Positions 6,008 to 13,738 of a stretch of DNA of 14,526 nt are shown piece after piece. Numbering within the stretch: position 1 is the stretch's first letter; the number at the start of each line of letters is the position of its first letter. This stretch comes from CAZPZZ01 sp964591245 (lineage in GTDB: Bacteria; Acidobacteriota; Vicinamibacteria; Vicinamibacterales; UBA8438). The stretch lies in NCBI GenBank assembly GCA_964591245.1, contig CAZPZZ010000107.1, positions 1-14,526 on the forward strand. Reading direction: 5' to 3'. The notes beneath the pieces are model-generated. The model searched no databases and was not told where the DNA came from. It worked only from the letters and a program-made list of their open reading frames with translations. Both the position numbers and the translations under genes were made by a program.

Positions 6008-7716
6008 TGCGACGTGCAGACGAAGAGCGTATGGAACTGGAACACTGGTGGGGGCTATGCCGTTGGTTGCGACTCGCCGCGGCCGTGGCCGCGCTGAACC
6101 TGTCGCTGACATTTGCCAATGTGTGGCCGACCTTGGCTGTGCATCCCACCGTAGATCTTTCGCTTGAGGCCACGCTCTGTGTGCTCGGCTTCGTGGTCGC
6201 CCGGGGTGTGTTCCAAGGTTCCATGGCCATCGCGGTGCGGTGGGGAGCAGCCCTCTGGCTCTTACTTATCGTCGGGCGGTATGCCGAGGTCACCACGACG
6301 TCGCTATACGGTCGAGACATCAATTTCTACTGGGATACTCAGCACATGCCCAGCGTCGGTGCGATGTTCGCATTCGTGGCTGACCCGTGGCTGAAGGCCG
6401 GGGTCGTGGCGGCTTTGTTGTTGGCGCCCCTACTTCTCTACGGAGCAACATGGTCGGTCTTGACGACGATCGCGGAAGCGACGCAGTGGCGCCGGATGCG
6501 TCTGGCGCTCGGGGGCGTCGCGGGCACAGTGCTCGTGGTCGGCGTGACGACGTTCTCCGGATATCGTGTATTCGAGTGGGTGCGGTTTGCTGACCCGGTA
6601 CTCCCCGCCTTTGCCCGGGAGTTGCGGGAGTATGCGTATGAGGCGAGTGGGGCAGGGTTGCGTGATCTCGGGGCAGCGCCATCCTGGCGATCTGATCTCT
6701 CTCGTGTCCAGGGCGCAGATGTGTTGGTCGTGTTTCTTGAATCGTACGGTGCCGTCAGTTGGTCCCGCCCAGAGTTCGTCGAGGCATTGGCACCGGTGCG
6801 GTCCCGTTTTACTGACGCCATCGAAACAACGGGTCGGAATGTGATGTCCGCGTTCGTCGAGTCCACCACGTTTGGTGGTGAATCCTGGCTGGCTCATATC
6901 AGTCTCCTGTCAGGTACGGAGGTCCGCGATCAGGGGACAAATGTCAGACTGATGGCGCAAGAGCGGGACACCCTGGTGAAGGTGTTTGGGCGTGGTGGCT
7001 ACCGCACAGTGGCGATCGTGCCTGGAATCTTGGTCAGCTGGCCGGAGGGGGCTTTCTACGGATTCGATCAGATCTACGATCACGAGCGTCTGGATTATCG
7101 TGGACCGCCGTTTGGTTGGTGGGGTGTCAATGACCAGTACTCGCTTGCGCGAGTCGATGCCGTTGAGATTGCCCCAGAAGCCCGTCCACCAGCCTTCGTG
7201 TTTTTTACAACGATTACAACGCACGCCCCGTTTGTACCCACACCACCCTATCAAGCAGACTGGACCAGGGTGCTCTCGGAGACGCCCTATGACGACGAGG
7301 CCCTCGATCGCGCGTGGTCGGCTTGGCCTGATTGGATGAATTTGGGGCCGAGCTATCTGACCGCGTTCGAGTATGCCTTCGACTATCTTGGCGGGTATTT
7401 GCAGTTGCGAGCCGATCGCGACCTCGTGATGATACTCGTCGGGGACCATCAGCCGCCTGCATTGGTCAGCGGTGAGGGGGCGTCATGGGATGTGCCCGTG
7501 CACGTCATCGCGAGTCGGCCCGGCGTTCTGGAGCGTCTTGAGCAGCGGCATGCCTTTACCAGTGGTCTGACGCCGGCGCCAGAAACCGTGGCTCGGATGG
7601 ACACCCTGCTGCCGATTTTGCTCGATGCGTTTGGCGACAGAATGGCGGACACAGATGTCGCACCGGTCGGCGTGGTCACGGGTAATGGGGAACCCGAAGA
7701 GAACGTCGTTCGATGA
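6007..7716 (+). CDS. Membrane-anchored sulfatase / LTA-synthase-superfamily protein
   Basis: 569-residue protein with about five N-terminal transmembrane segments (roughly residues 17-37, 50-68, 74-92, 120-140 and 160-182). A large domain of the alkaline phosphatase/sulfatase fold follows and should face the periplasm. Visible motifs are VLVVFLESYG (first metal-binding acid region, about 240-249), STTFGGESWLAHISLLSGT (likely nucleophile loop, about 285-303), TTITTHAPF and ILVGDHQPP (C-terminal Asp-His metal ligands). Relatives include lipoteichoic acid synthases, phosphoethanolamine transferases and MdoB-type enzymes. They hydrolyse or transfer phosphate- or sulfate-ester head groups. The nucleophile here (Thr or Ser in GGESWLAH) cannot be settled by eye. 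The GTG at 6007 overlaps the DoxX stop. An ATG at 6031 is a reasonable alternative start with a weak GAAGAG upstream. The head-group substrate is unknown. Confidence 0.82.
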   Translation: MRRADEERMELEHWWGLCRWLRLAAAVAALNLSLTFANVWPTLAVHPTVDLSLEATLCVLGFVVARGVFQGSMAIAVRWGAALWLLLIVGRYAEVTTTSLYGRDINFYWDTQHMPSVGAMFAFVADPWLKAGVVAALLLAPLLLYGATWSVLTTIAEATQWRRMRLALGGVAGTVLVVGVTTFSGYRVFEWVRFADPVLPAFARELREYAYEASGAGLRDLGAAPSWRSDLSRVQGADVLVVFLESYGAVSWSRPEFVEALAPVRSRFTDAIETTGRNVMSAFVESTTFGGESWLAHISLLSGTEVRDQGTNVRLMAQERDTLVKVFGRGGYRTVAIVPGILVSWPEGAFYGFDQIYDHERLDYRGPPFGWWGVNDQYSLARVDAVEIAPEARPPAFVFFTTITTHAPFVPTPPYQADWTRVLSETPYDDEALDRAWSAWPDWMNLGPSYLTAFEYAFDYLGGYLQLRADRDLVMILVGDHQPPALVSGEGASWDVPVHVIASRPGVLERLEQRHAFTSGLTPAPETVARMDTLLPILLDAFGDRMADTDVAPVGVVTGNGEPEENVVR

Positions 7717-7804
7717 ATGGGAAGGCCAGGGACTAGAGGCTGTCGACGAAGTCGTCTGGAGAGGCACGTCCTAAGGGCAGCTGAATGTTGGTGAGGCGCG
7801 TTCG

Positions 7805-8698
7805 ATGACGTCAATGTATTCACAGGTCCGAGCGTTCCCGATAGTGTCCGTATCAGTGGCATGGCTCTGGTTGGCGGTGTCACCGGGGCTGGCGCAAGAG
7901 ACATTGGACGTCATGACATTCAATATTCGGACGTCAAATGGTCGGGATGGTGCGAACGCGTGGCCTCATCGGAAGGATGTCGTCGTGCAGGCGATCGCGC
8001 GATACAGCCCTCAGATCGTCGGTTTGCAGGAAGTCCTCGATGAACAAGCGGAGTATCTCGATCTGAGGCTTCGTGACTATCGATGGCTGGGGATGGACCG
8101 CGGGCTCAACGGAGGAGTGGGACTCAGTGAGTACACCCCGATCTTTTACCGGCACGACGAAGTAAGTCCTATCGAATCAGGTAATTTCTGGCTCACGTCT
8201 ACGCCAGACACGCCGCCGCCGGTCAGGGATAGCCGTTGGGGGCGCCGTCGCTGGGGGCGTATCGTGACGTGGGCGCGATTTCACCATAGAGCGACCGGCC
8301 GACAGTTTTATGTGTTCAATACGCACTTTACACTGCGCCAGGGGCCGAGTCAGTATCAGTCTGCTCGATTGCTCGCGGAACGTGTTGCCGCCTTACCCGA
8401 GGGAAGTCCGGTTGTCGTGACGGGGGATTTCAATGCGAGTGCCGAATTCACTAAGACCTGGAGACTGGCGACGGCGCGCGGGCTGGAGGATGCCTGGGTG
8501 GTAGCGGGCGAGCGTCGTGGGCCACCCTTTACCGCCAATGGTTTTGGCCCTCCGCCCTCCGACGAGGTCTGGCGAATTGATTGGATCCTCGTGGGCGGTC
8601 CAGTAGCGGTACGCAGCGTTGAGACGGTGCTGTTCAATGATGGCGGGCGCTACCCGTCGGACCATTATCCGGTGGTGGCGAGCCTGGAGCTACAGTGA
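7805..8698 (+). CDS. Secreted endonuclease/exonuclease/phosphatase family protein
   Basis: 297-residue protein with a signal peptide: a hydrophobic stretch at about 13-26, then SPGLA-QE with probable cleavage after A30. It is predicted to be exported. The mature part is an EEP-fold metal-dependent phosphoesterase. MTFNIR (N40), LQEV (E76), FNTHFT, VVTGDFNAS, WRIDWILV and the terminal SDHYPV (D286, H287) supply the standard catalytic set. The fold covers nucleases, sphingomyelinases and inositol or sugar phosphatases. This compact version with the WPHRKD segment is commonly a stand-alone exported hydrolase of undefined substrate. GAGG lies about 9 bases before ATG 7805; ATG 7814 is also possible. 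It lies 88 bases after the sulfatase-like gene, so it may share that transcript, and it ends 6 bases before the convergent operon's last stop. Confidence 0.85.
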   Translation: MTSMYSQVRAFPIVSVSVAWLWLAVSPGLAQETLDVMTFNIRTSNGRDGANAWPHRKDVVVQAIARYSPQIVGLQEVLDEQAEYLDLRLRDYRWLGMDRGLNGGVGLSEYTPIFYRHDEVSPIESGNFWLTSTPDTPPPVRDSRWGRRRWGRIVTWARFHHRATGRQFYVFNTHFTLRQGPSQYQSARLLAERVAALPEGSPVVVTGDFNASAEFTKTWRLATARGLEDAWVVAGERRGPPFTANGFGPPPSDEVWRIDWILVGGPVAVRSVETVLFNDGGRYPSDHYPVVASLELQ

Positions 8699-8704
8699 GG
8701 CTGC

Positions 8705-9961
8705 TCATGGGCAGTAGCGGAGAGGAAGATCGAGGATGACCCGTCGTCTTCGCAGTTCCGCATACCGGTCTCCGAGAGTGTTCGGCGTCATTGTCTTTGA
8801 GACGTCGGTCGGGATGTCCACGGTCTCAGGCAGATATCTGCGGCAGGTGCCGAATTCCTGTTCATACTCCTGACTCGGGAACTGCAGTGTCAAACGAGCA
8901 CCTCCCGGCCGGGAGGTGGCACGATACAGTGGATTCACTTTCAGCTGTCCGGTGACCGTAAGGGGGGGCGGTATCGTGTGCACCCCGCGAATCGTGTCTC
9001 CACGGGTTGCCAGCAACGCCAGGGAGGGTTCACCATCGAGTGACGTGGGTGAGCGCGGAGTCGTGAGATCGAGGTGGTGGTGGTCCAGTAGCTCGTCGAG
9101 CAAGGTGGTATCACTGAACAGTCGTGGCTGCCATGTCGCAAAGAGGTCTCGATACGCGCTTGGTGTGAGTGTGTCACCAGCGGACATGTTTTCGCCGAGG
9201 GCGCTGTGAAGGTGAGGCATGAGCACGACACCATTGGGATCTGCCACGCGGAGCATCTCGTCCGCGCAGAGTCGTTTGTTCCAGATGTAGGGAAACGCGT
9301 CGGCGAGTACGACGAGCGAGAAGAGGTCGGGGCGGAACGGGAGTGGAGCCTCGGCATCGCAGCAGACGGCGGCGCAGTTAGGTGCCGTGAAGCGGGTGGC
9401 GAGCCAGAGCTTCCAGAAGTGTAAGTCGGCGACGATTGGATCTGGCTGAGGGCTGTCTGAACGTCGAGGTCGCTCGCTCAGCACCCGTGTGAGGTGTCCG
9501 CTACCTCCACACAGATCGAGTCGTGGTTTTGATGCCTGGCCGGTAGCCTCGTCGGCCGCTATGACCAGCGCTTCGGCGACTCGAAAGGTCGGGTCAGAGA
9601 AGCGATACACAAAGTAGGTGCCTTCAGGATCTGGACTCAGGACTTCGATGGCCTCTTGAAAAGTGGTTGCCTTGTCCGCAAGAAGCGCCTGCATCCGCGA
9701 GGCCCGAGGGGTATCGAGCCCAAGCAGGCCTGTGAGGGCTTCGTCGTGTCGCCCAGCTTCGAGTGCACGGATTGCCGCGCCAGTGACCGCATTGGTGACA
9801 AGCACCGGAATGCCGGCCACGATCGGAAAGGCGCAGCACTGGCACCCAAGGACACCGGAATCGAGCTCGTCCCCAATACGAACCACGGCGTCGTTGTTGG
9901 CGAGTTCCAGCCGCGTCCCGCAGTAGGGACAGCGGAGCATATCGAGTAGGCTTTCGTGCAC
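8705..9961 (-). CDS. Trm112-like zinc ribbon fused to a SAM methyltransferase
   Basis: 418-residue protein. The N-terminus is a Trm112/YcaR-like zinc ribbon (C11 and C14 in CPYCG, C40 and C43 in CQCC, then FPIVAGIPVL). A linker rich in Ala and Leu follows. Then comes a class I methyltransferase domain with motif I LDLCGGSGHL (about 148-157) and VADLHFWKLWL as motif II. LPFRPDLFSLVVLADAFPYI has the post-motif layout of methyltransferase type 11 proteins. About 120 residues at the C-terminus (from about PPPLTVTGQLKV) match no domain I know. The GTG start overlaps the deacetylase stop by one base (TAGTG), and CGGAG sits 8 bases upstream, so coupled translation is likely. It is the last gene of the four-gene operon and may methylate the glycoside made by the upstream genes. 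The substrate is unknown. Confidence 0.82.
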   Translation of the reverse strand: MHESLLDMLRCPYCGTRLELANNDAVVRIGDELDSGVLGCQCCAFPIVAGIPVLVTNAVTGAAIRALEAGRHDEALTGLLGLDTPRASRMQALLADKATTFQEAIEVLSPDPEGTYFVYRFSDPTFRVAEALVIAADEATGQASKPRLDLCGGSGHLTRVLSERPRRSDSPQPDPIVADLHFWKLWLATRFTAPNCAAVCCDAEAPLPFRPDLFSLVVLADAFPYIWNKRLCADEMLRVADPNGVVLMPHLHSALGENMSAGDTLTPSAYRDLFATWQPRLFSDTTLLDELLDHHHLDLTTPRSPTSLDGEPSLALLATRGDTIRGVHTIPPPLTVTGQLKVNPLYRATSRPGGARLTLQFPSQEYEQEFGTCRRYLPETVDIPTDVSKTMTPNTLGDRYAELRRRRVILDLPLRYCP

Positions 9962-10734
9962 TATTGCAGCTCCGTGACAAGACGATCGAGAAACGTCTCG
10001 CGCTGTGAGCCAACTGTGGCTCGGCGGTAGTACTCGATCCCGAGCAGCCGTGTTGCCGATTCTGCGTCCAGACGTGTCAATGCGCAGTCAGTGAGCTGGC
10101 TCTGGTGACAGAGCAGGGCTCGCCATCGTTGCAGTGCGTAGTTGCCAGTTCGGAGCACGTGAGTCGGTGGGGTGGCGTCAGCACCGAAAGCGTCAGGGTC
10201 TGAGACGCCGAGGATTGCGCCCGGGCCTGCGCCGAGCTGTTGGGGCAGCCGGGCCGCATGGTCCACGATAGCCCGCATGGAGCCAGCCGGCAATGTTACG
10301 TAGTACAACGCCGGGCCCCCATCGCCCAGCGTGGCGATGATCGCTGTCGTGCGTAGATGCATGGCAATGTGATCCGGATGCCAGTACAGACCATCTTCAC
10401 CGAACGTGATCACGACGTCAGGCTGCGTCCGCTGTACCGCGGTACGGATGTCAGACTCCAGCCGGGCGGGGTTGACCCAGGGCAGCATCCCGTCTTCATG
10501 GTCGAGGATCGTGACGTCGGCCACGCCAAGCTCCTGTGCTGCGGCGGAGAGTTCTGCTGCGCGGATTTCCCGGAGCCGATTGGCAGGTAGTGCGGACCTG
10601 TCGCCTCCGTGTTCCCCGTGGGTGGCACAGAGGAGAGACACATGGATACCGTGAGCAGCACAGCAGGCCAGTAGACCACCGCAGGCGAGTGATTCGTCGT
10701 CTGGATGAGCAAAGATTGCGAGGAGCGAAGGCAT
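9961..10734 (-). CDS. PIG-L (LmbE) family deacetylase
   Basis: 257-residue zinc deacetylase of the PIG-L/LmbE family, which removes acetyl groups from N-acetylglucosaminyl-type substrates (MshB, BshB, GlcNAc-PI deacetylase). The zinc motif AHPDDE is at residues 9-14 and the third ligand motif HPDH at 119-122. LLCATHGEHGG and TFGEDGLYWHPDH are typical of the bacterial branch. Full length for the family, with no signal peptide, so cytoplasmic. GGTGA overlaps the upstream glycosyltransferase stop and is 6 bases from the ATG, and the 3' end overlaps the methyltransferase start. A deacetylase directly after a GT4 glycosyltransferase recalls the MshA/MshB and BshA/BshB pairs of thiol biosynthesis. 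No cysteine-ligase gene is in the window, so that identity is not claimed. Confidence 0.88.
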   Translation of the reverse strand: MPSLLAIFAHPDDESLACGGLLACCAAHGIHVSLLCATHGEHGGDRSALPANRLREIRAAELSAAAQELGVADVTILDHEDGMLPWVNPARLESDIRTAVQRTQPDVVITFGEDGLYWHPDHIAMHLRTTAIIATLGDGGPALYYVTLPAGSMRAIVDHAARLPQQLGAGPGAILGVSDPDAFGADATPPTHVLRTGNYALQRWRALLCHQSQLTDCALTRLDAESATRLLGIEYYRRATVGSQRETFLDRLVTELQ

Positions 10735-10740
10735 AGGTGC

Positions 10741-11823
10741 TCACCGTGTGCGGGCCACTTGATGGGTAGAGTTGGCCAGACGGGCATAGACGGCGACGTG
10801 CGCGTCTACCATGCGGTTCGGGCCGAATCGAGCTTCGGCCTGGGCTCTGACCTTCGCGCGGTCCAAGGTCAACACCTTGTCGAGCCCGCTCTGGAGTGCG
10901 CTGAGGGTCGGAAAAACGTACCCTGTAACGCCATTGTCCACGACGTCCCGCACGGCGCCCCGAGCTAGCGCGGCGACTGGCGTTCCGCACATCATCGCCT
11001 CGGCTAACACCAGGCCGAATGATTCGGCTGATCGAAGCGGGTAAAGAAGTGCGGTCGCGTGTTGCAGTAGAGCGACTTTGTCGGGTAGTTCGACTTCTCC
11101 AGCATAAGAGACAGAGCGGTTGTCGACGAGCGGGGCCACGACCTGACGGTAATACTCGTTCTCGGCCGCCGCGAGAATGATCCGCCGCCCTGTGCTGCGT
11201 GCGACCTCGATCGCATCGACCACACCCTTTTCCTCGGTAAATCGACCCAAGAACAACAGGTAGTCGTCAGGTGGAGATTGGAACCGGAAGGTCTTCGGGT
11301 CGACTGCGTGTTGGATCGTGTCTACTACATTCAGTCCAGCGAGCCGTTGGGCCTGGCTTTGCGAGACCGCGATGAAGGGGGCGTCTGGATACCGGGCCCA
11401 GACTGCAACCTCACTTGAGGTTGGCGCATGGTGCACTGTCTGGAGGAGTGGCGTCGGGCAGACGCGTGCGTAGCCGAGAGAGATCGGCGAGTACTCGGCC
11501 TGGTAGTGGATGACGTCAAATTCTCTCGCCCGTTCTACTGCAGCGGCCAGGTTGAACAGTTCACACAGTTCCCAGGGCCAGAGCGAAGTGTCTTCGTGGT
11601 AGCCCTGAGGAAAGACGGCGTGTACCCGCGCACGTGTGGCTGAATCACCGGTTGCAAAGAGTGTGACATCGTGTCCACGCGTGACCAATCCATCCGCGAG
11701 CATCGCGGTCACTGTTTCGATCGAACCCGATCGGGTTGGGGGAATCGATTGAGCGACCGGTCCCACGAGGCAGACCCTGAGCGGGGAGGAATCGATGTTC
11801 GGGCGAGTTGCTGGTCCGCTCAT
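10741..11823 (-). CDS. Glycosyltransferase family 4 (AviGT4-like)
   Basis: 360-residue GT-B glycosyltransferase. The N-terminal acceptor domain starts with RVCLVGPVAQSIPP and the SGSIETVTAMLADGL glycine-rich loop. The hinge has PFIAVSQSQAQRL and NVVDTIQHAVDP. The C-terminal donor domain has LFLGRFTEEKGV (donor phosphate Arg and Lys) and the E-x7-E motif in SAESFGLVLAEAMMCGTPV. I take ATG 11823 as the start, because it overlaps the upstream gene's TGA as ATGA and the domain begins soon after. The frame is open 76 codons further (to 12051), but that part lies entirely inside the upstream gene and is Arg/Pro-rich out-of-frame translation. A GGAG lies about 11 bases upstream. Sugar and acceptor are unknown. 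The following deacetylase suggests an N-acetylhexosamine donor, by inference. Confidence 0.88.
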   Translation of the reverse strand: MSGPATRPNIDSSPLRVCLVGPVAQSIPPTRSGSIETVTAMLADGLVTRGHDVTLFATGDSATRARVHAVFPQGYHEDTSLWPWELCELFNLAAAVERAREFDVIHYQAEYSPISLGYARVCPTPLLQTVHHAPTSSEVAVWARYPDAPFIAVSQSQAQRLAGLNVVDTIQHAVDPKTFRFQSPPDDYLLFLGRFTEEKGVVDAIEVARSTGRRIILAAAENEYYRQVVAPLVDNRSVSYAGEVELPDKVALLQHATALLYPLRSAESFGLVLAEAMMCGTPVAALARGAVRDVVDNGVTGYVFPTLSALQSGLDKVLTLDRAKVRAQAEARFGPNRMVDAHVAVYARLANSTHQVARTR

Positions 11824-12941
11824 ACAGTTGCTCGCTCCAACAACGCCGGTAGGATTCGGGATGCGTCGAAATGGTCCTGAGCAATCGTCCGAGCGCTCCG
11901 GGCGTGGGTTGGATAGTCCGCTTCCAGGCGGGCCAGGTTGTCGATTGCCTCGTCCGGTGTGGAGAACGAAAGTAGACCGGCGTCGGAGGGAAGGTGTTCG
12001 GTCCAACCAGTGTCTTGGACGAGTGCAGGTCGGCCTGCGGCAAGATAACACGCCGTGCGATCACTGAACCAGCCGGACCGTCTGGACACATACGCATGCT
12101 TGGCCACACCGAATTCGCCCTTCGAGCTCTGTATGAAGGCACGATATGTCTCGATAGATCGGGTCAATGCCATCGCAGGCTTGGGCGACCAGCCGTGTTG
12201 AGCCAGCAACTCTTGTGGCCCGTTCACGGCCAGGCCAAATCGAGTGGGTGTTCGCGAGGGCAGATCAAGAAAACGGAGAAACTCACGGTCTTTGTTGCCT
12301 TCGACATCCGTAAAGCTCTGTGTGCGCCAGGTCATGACGGTGGTGAAGTAGTCACGCGACGGCGGCGCGTCGGGGCGCCAGAGTTCGGTGACCACCGGCT
12401 GCCAGGTCTTTTGCCAGGTGAACTCACCTGTCGGGACGTCACATCTGGATGTACCAATGTTGGCGCCAAATGTGAAGAGGTGGTCGAATTGACGGAAGAA
12501 GTCCACGTACCACGGGTCACCCTTCTCCAGCGCGAGCTGTGTAAAGACGGGATCTGAATCGATGAATATGCGGCGCGGGATACGTGCGTATTCATCTCTC
12601 CAGAACCATGTCCCGCCAGAGAGATTCACGAAGATGTCGGTATCCGCGCAGTAGGTGCGAATGGCCTCCTTGGAGAGCCCATGATAGGTGCCGTCATAGT
12701 TGACGAAGCACCAGTGATCACCAAGATTGAAGGGCGCAAGGGTGCGGTGAAGGTGCCGGGTACCGTAGGACGGGTCTGGCGACATCATGTCGGCGTCGGG
12801 ATCGTAGATACACTCTCCCGTATCTTCCAGATAGCAGACTTCATGTCCAAGAGCTCGAAGTCCGAGCAGATACATGAGAGAACACCAGGCTACGCCGCCG
12901 AACGGGTATCGAGCCATGACGCTCGCGAGCAGAATCTTCAT
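11820..12941 (-). CDS. CgeB-like glycosyltransferase-type protein
   Basis: 373-residue GT-B-like protein that leads the four-gene operon. The N-terminus MKILLASVMARYPFGGVAW is a Rossmann-type strand followed by a glycine loop. The C-terminal half carries SSKGEFGVAKHAYVSRRSG followed by WFSDRTACYLAAGRPALVQDTGW. This matches the donor-binding half of CgeB/Glyco_trans_1_2-type proteins, where a conserved acidic or polar pocket precedes AAGRPALVQDTG. A classic GT4 E-x7-E motif is not evident, so catalytic activity is less certain than for its neighbour. In my recollection such proteins are often adjacent to AviGT4-like transferases, as here with a 4-base ATGA overlap. No good Shine-Dalgarno precedes the ATG at 12941. 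A small dyad lies about 20-36 bases upstream. Confidence 0.75.
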   Translation of the reverse strand: MKILLASVMARYPFGGVAWCSLMYLLGLRALGHEVCYLEDTGECIYDPDADMMSPDPSYGTRHLHRTLAPFNLGDHWCFVNYDGTYHGLSKEAIRTYCADTDIFVNLSGGTWFWRDEYARIPRRIFIDSDPVFTQLALEKGDPWYVDFFRQFDHLFTFGANIGTSRCDVPTGEFTWQKTWQPVVTELWRPDAPPSRDYFTTVMTWRTQSFTDVEGNKDREFLRFLDLPSRTPTRFGLAVNGPQELLAQHGWSPKPAMALTRSIETYRAFIQSSKGEFGVAKHAYVSRRSGWFSDRTACYLAAGRPALVQDTGWTEHLPSDAGLLSFSTPDEAIDNLARLEADYPTHARSARTIAQDHFDASRILPALLERATV

Positions 12942-12961
12942 TCGCGTATTTGAACTGCTAT

Positions 12962-12976
12962 GCGGATTTCACTCCG
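12962..12976. promoter_or_regulatory. Small dyad upstream of the four-gene glycan operon
   Basis: GCGGA and TCCGC form a 5-bp inverted repeat around a short loop, with an AT-rich TTTAAAA beside it. It lies about 20-36 bases before the operon's first ATG. It could be an operator, a weak hairpin in the leader, or part of the repeat next to the gap. Confidence 0.2.
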
Positions 12977-12986
12977 CGTTTAAAAT

Positions 12987-13041
12987 CCATGGCCGAAGGC
13001 CTGATACAAATGCCTGCCACATGACGAGCGGTTAGGGAATT
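12987..13041. repeat. 55-bp direct repeat, left copy at the gap edge
   Basis: Identical base for base to 13142-13196, starting CCATGGCCGAAGG and ending TTAGGGAATT. It abuts the N gap. An exact copy at both contig ends is what an assembler leaves when two contigs share a 55-base graph overlap, so this may be one genomic copy counted twice, or the end of a longer repeat. Confidence 0.9.
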
Positions 13042-13141
13042 NNNNNNNNNNNNNNNNNNNNNNNNNNNNNNNNNNNNNNNNNNNNNNNNNNNNNNNNNNN
13101 NNNNNNNNNNNNNNNNNNNNNNNNNNNNNNNNNNNNNNNNN
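13042..13141. other. Scaffold gap (100 N)
   Basis: Exactly 100 undetermined bases, a conventional placeholder length. The true distance is unknown and may be negative, given the identical flanks. Confidence 0.97.
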
Positions 13142-13196
13142 CCATGGCCGAAGGCCTGATACAAATGCCTGCCACATGACGAGCGGTTAGGGAATT
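13142..13196. repeat. 55-bp direct repeat, right copy at the gap edge
   Basis: Second exact copy of the 55 bases at 12987-13041. The sequence diverges immediately after GGAATT, so the identity is exactly 55 bases as displayed. Confidence 0.9.
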
Positions 13197-13738
13197 TCGG
13201 CGCATCGCTAGTTGGGTGGGCTGTCGGAGCGCACTGTCGCTGCGGTTTGCACGATGACCAGGCTGGCGCCGCGTGGCGGGGACCATTGATTCAGCGACAG
13301 GGCACCAGCGACTGGCCCGTAGCGGGATGCGTGCTGCCTGCTTGATATCCACTTCGTTAATCCTGACATGAAGCCCTAGCGCATCCAATGTACACGACCA
13401 AGACCCGCCAGGCATTGGTCACCGGTGTTTCGAGCCCGATGAATGTTGGATTTGCACCTCCTGCAATGACTAGAGGTGGGAGAAATGGTTGACGAAAGTG
13501 GTGCCTACCTCGTCAGTCGATGTGTCAAATCTCCGCTCTCGGTGGGGGGGCGAGACTGCCCGCTGTCCACGATTCATGGGAAGCGTGAGGACAGGTGAGC
13601 AGTTTTCGCAAGAGCCTGACCATCATCGTGATCGGACTCTCCCGATCCAGATGGTGCGCGACCAGGCGGTCATGGTTCCTGCCTTGTTTAATTTAACTTG
13701 TGATTGGCCACGTTCGACTGGGCCAATGGTATCGACGC

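Larger units (their letters stand above)
12942..13738. other. Intergenic stretch with no supported gene, interrupted by the scaffold gap
   Basis: About 700 known bases plus 100 N. Open frames on both strands are short or run through the Ns. They have biased Arg/Pro/Ser composition and no recognisable domain or convincing ribosome binding site. Besides the 55-bp repeat copies I see only minor dyads (TTGCA-CCTCC-TGCAA near 13454). The region may include remnants of a decayed or mobile sequence, but I cannot identify any. Confidence 0.55.

Noticed and set aside
7717..7804. Short frames and a weak GACG/CGTC dyad between the sulfatase-like and EEP genes
   Set aside because: The frames are about 25 codons without ribosome sites, and the dyad lacks a T-run, so neither a gene nor a terminator is supported.
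9961..11823. Naming the GT4/PIG-L pair bshA/bshB or mshA/mshB
   Set aside because: The order is similar, but no cysteine ligase or acetyltransferase partner is present and the GT4 looks AviGT4-like, so the symbols would be unsupported.
11824..12051. 76-codon extension of the GT4 gene
   Set aside because: It is fully inside the upstream CgeB-like gene in another frame, is Arg/Pro-rich, and the ATGA overlap gives a natural start at 11823.
12987..13196. CRISPR array or integron attC site at the repeated segment
   Set aside because: There are only two copies, fixed by contig ends. The GTTAGGG core does not satisfy the attC GTTRRRY consensus, and no spacers, cas genes or integrase are visible.
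13032..13415. Reverse-strand open frame running into the N gap
   Set aside because: It reads through Ns and the duplicated segment, with no domain signal or ribosome site.
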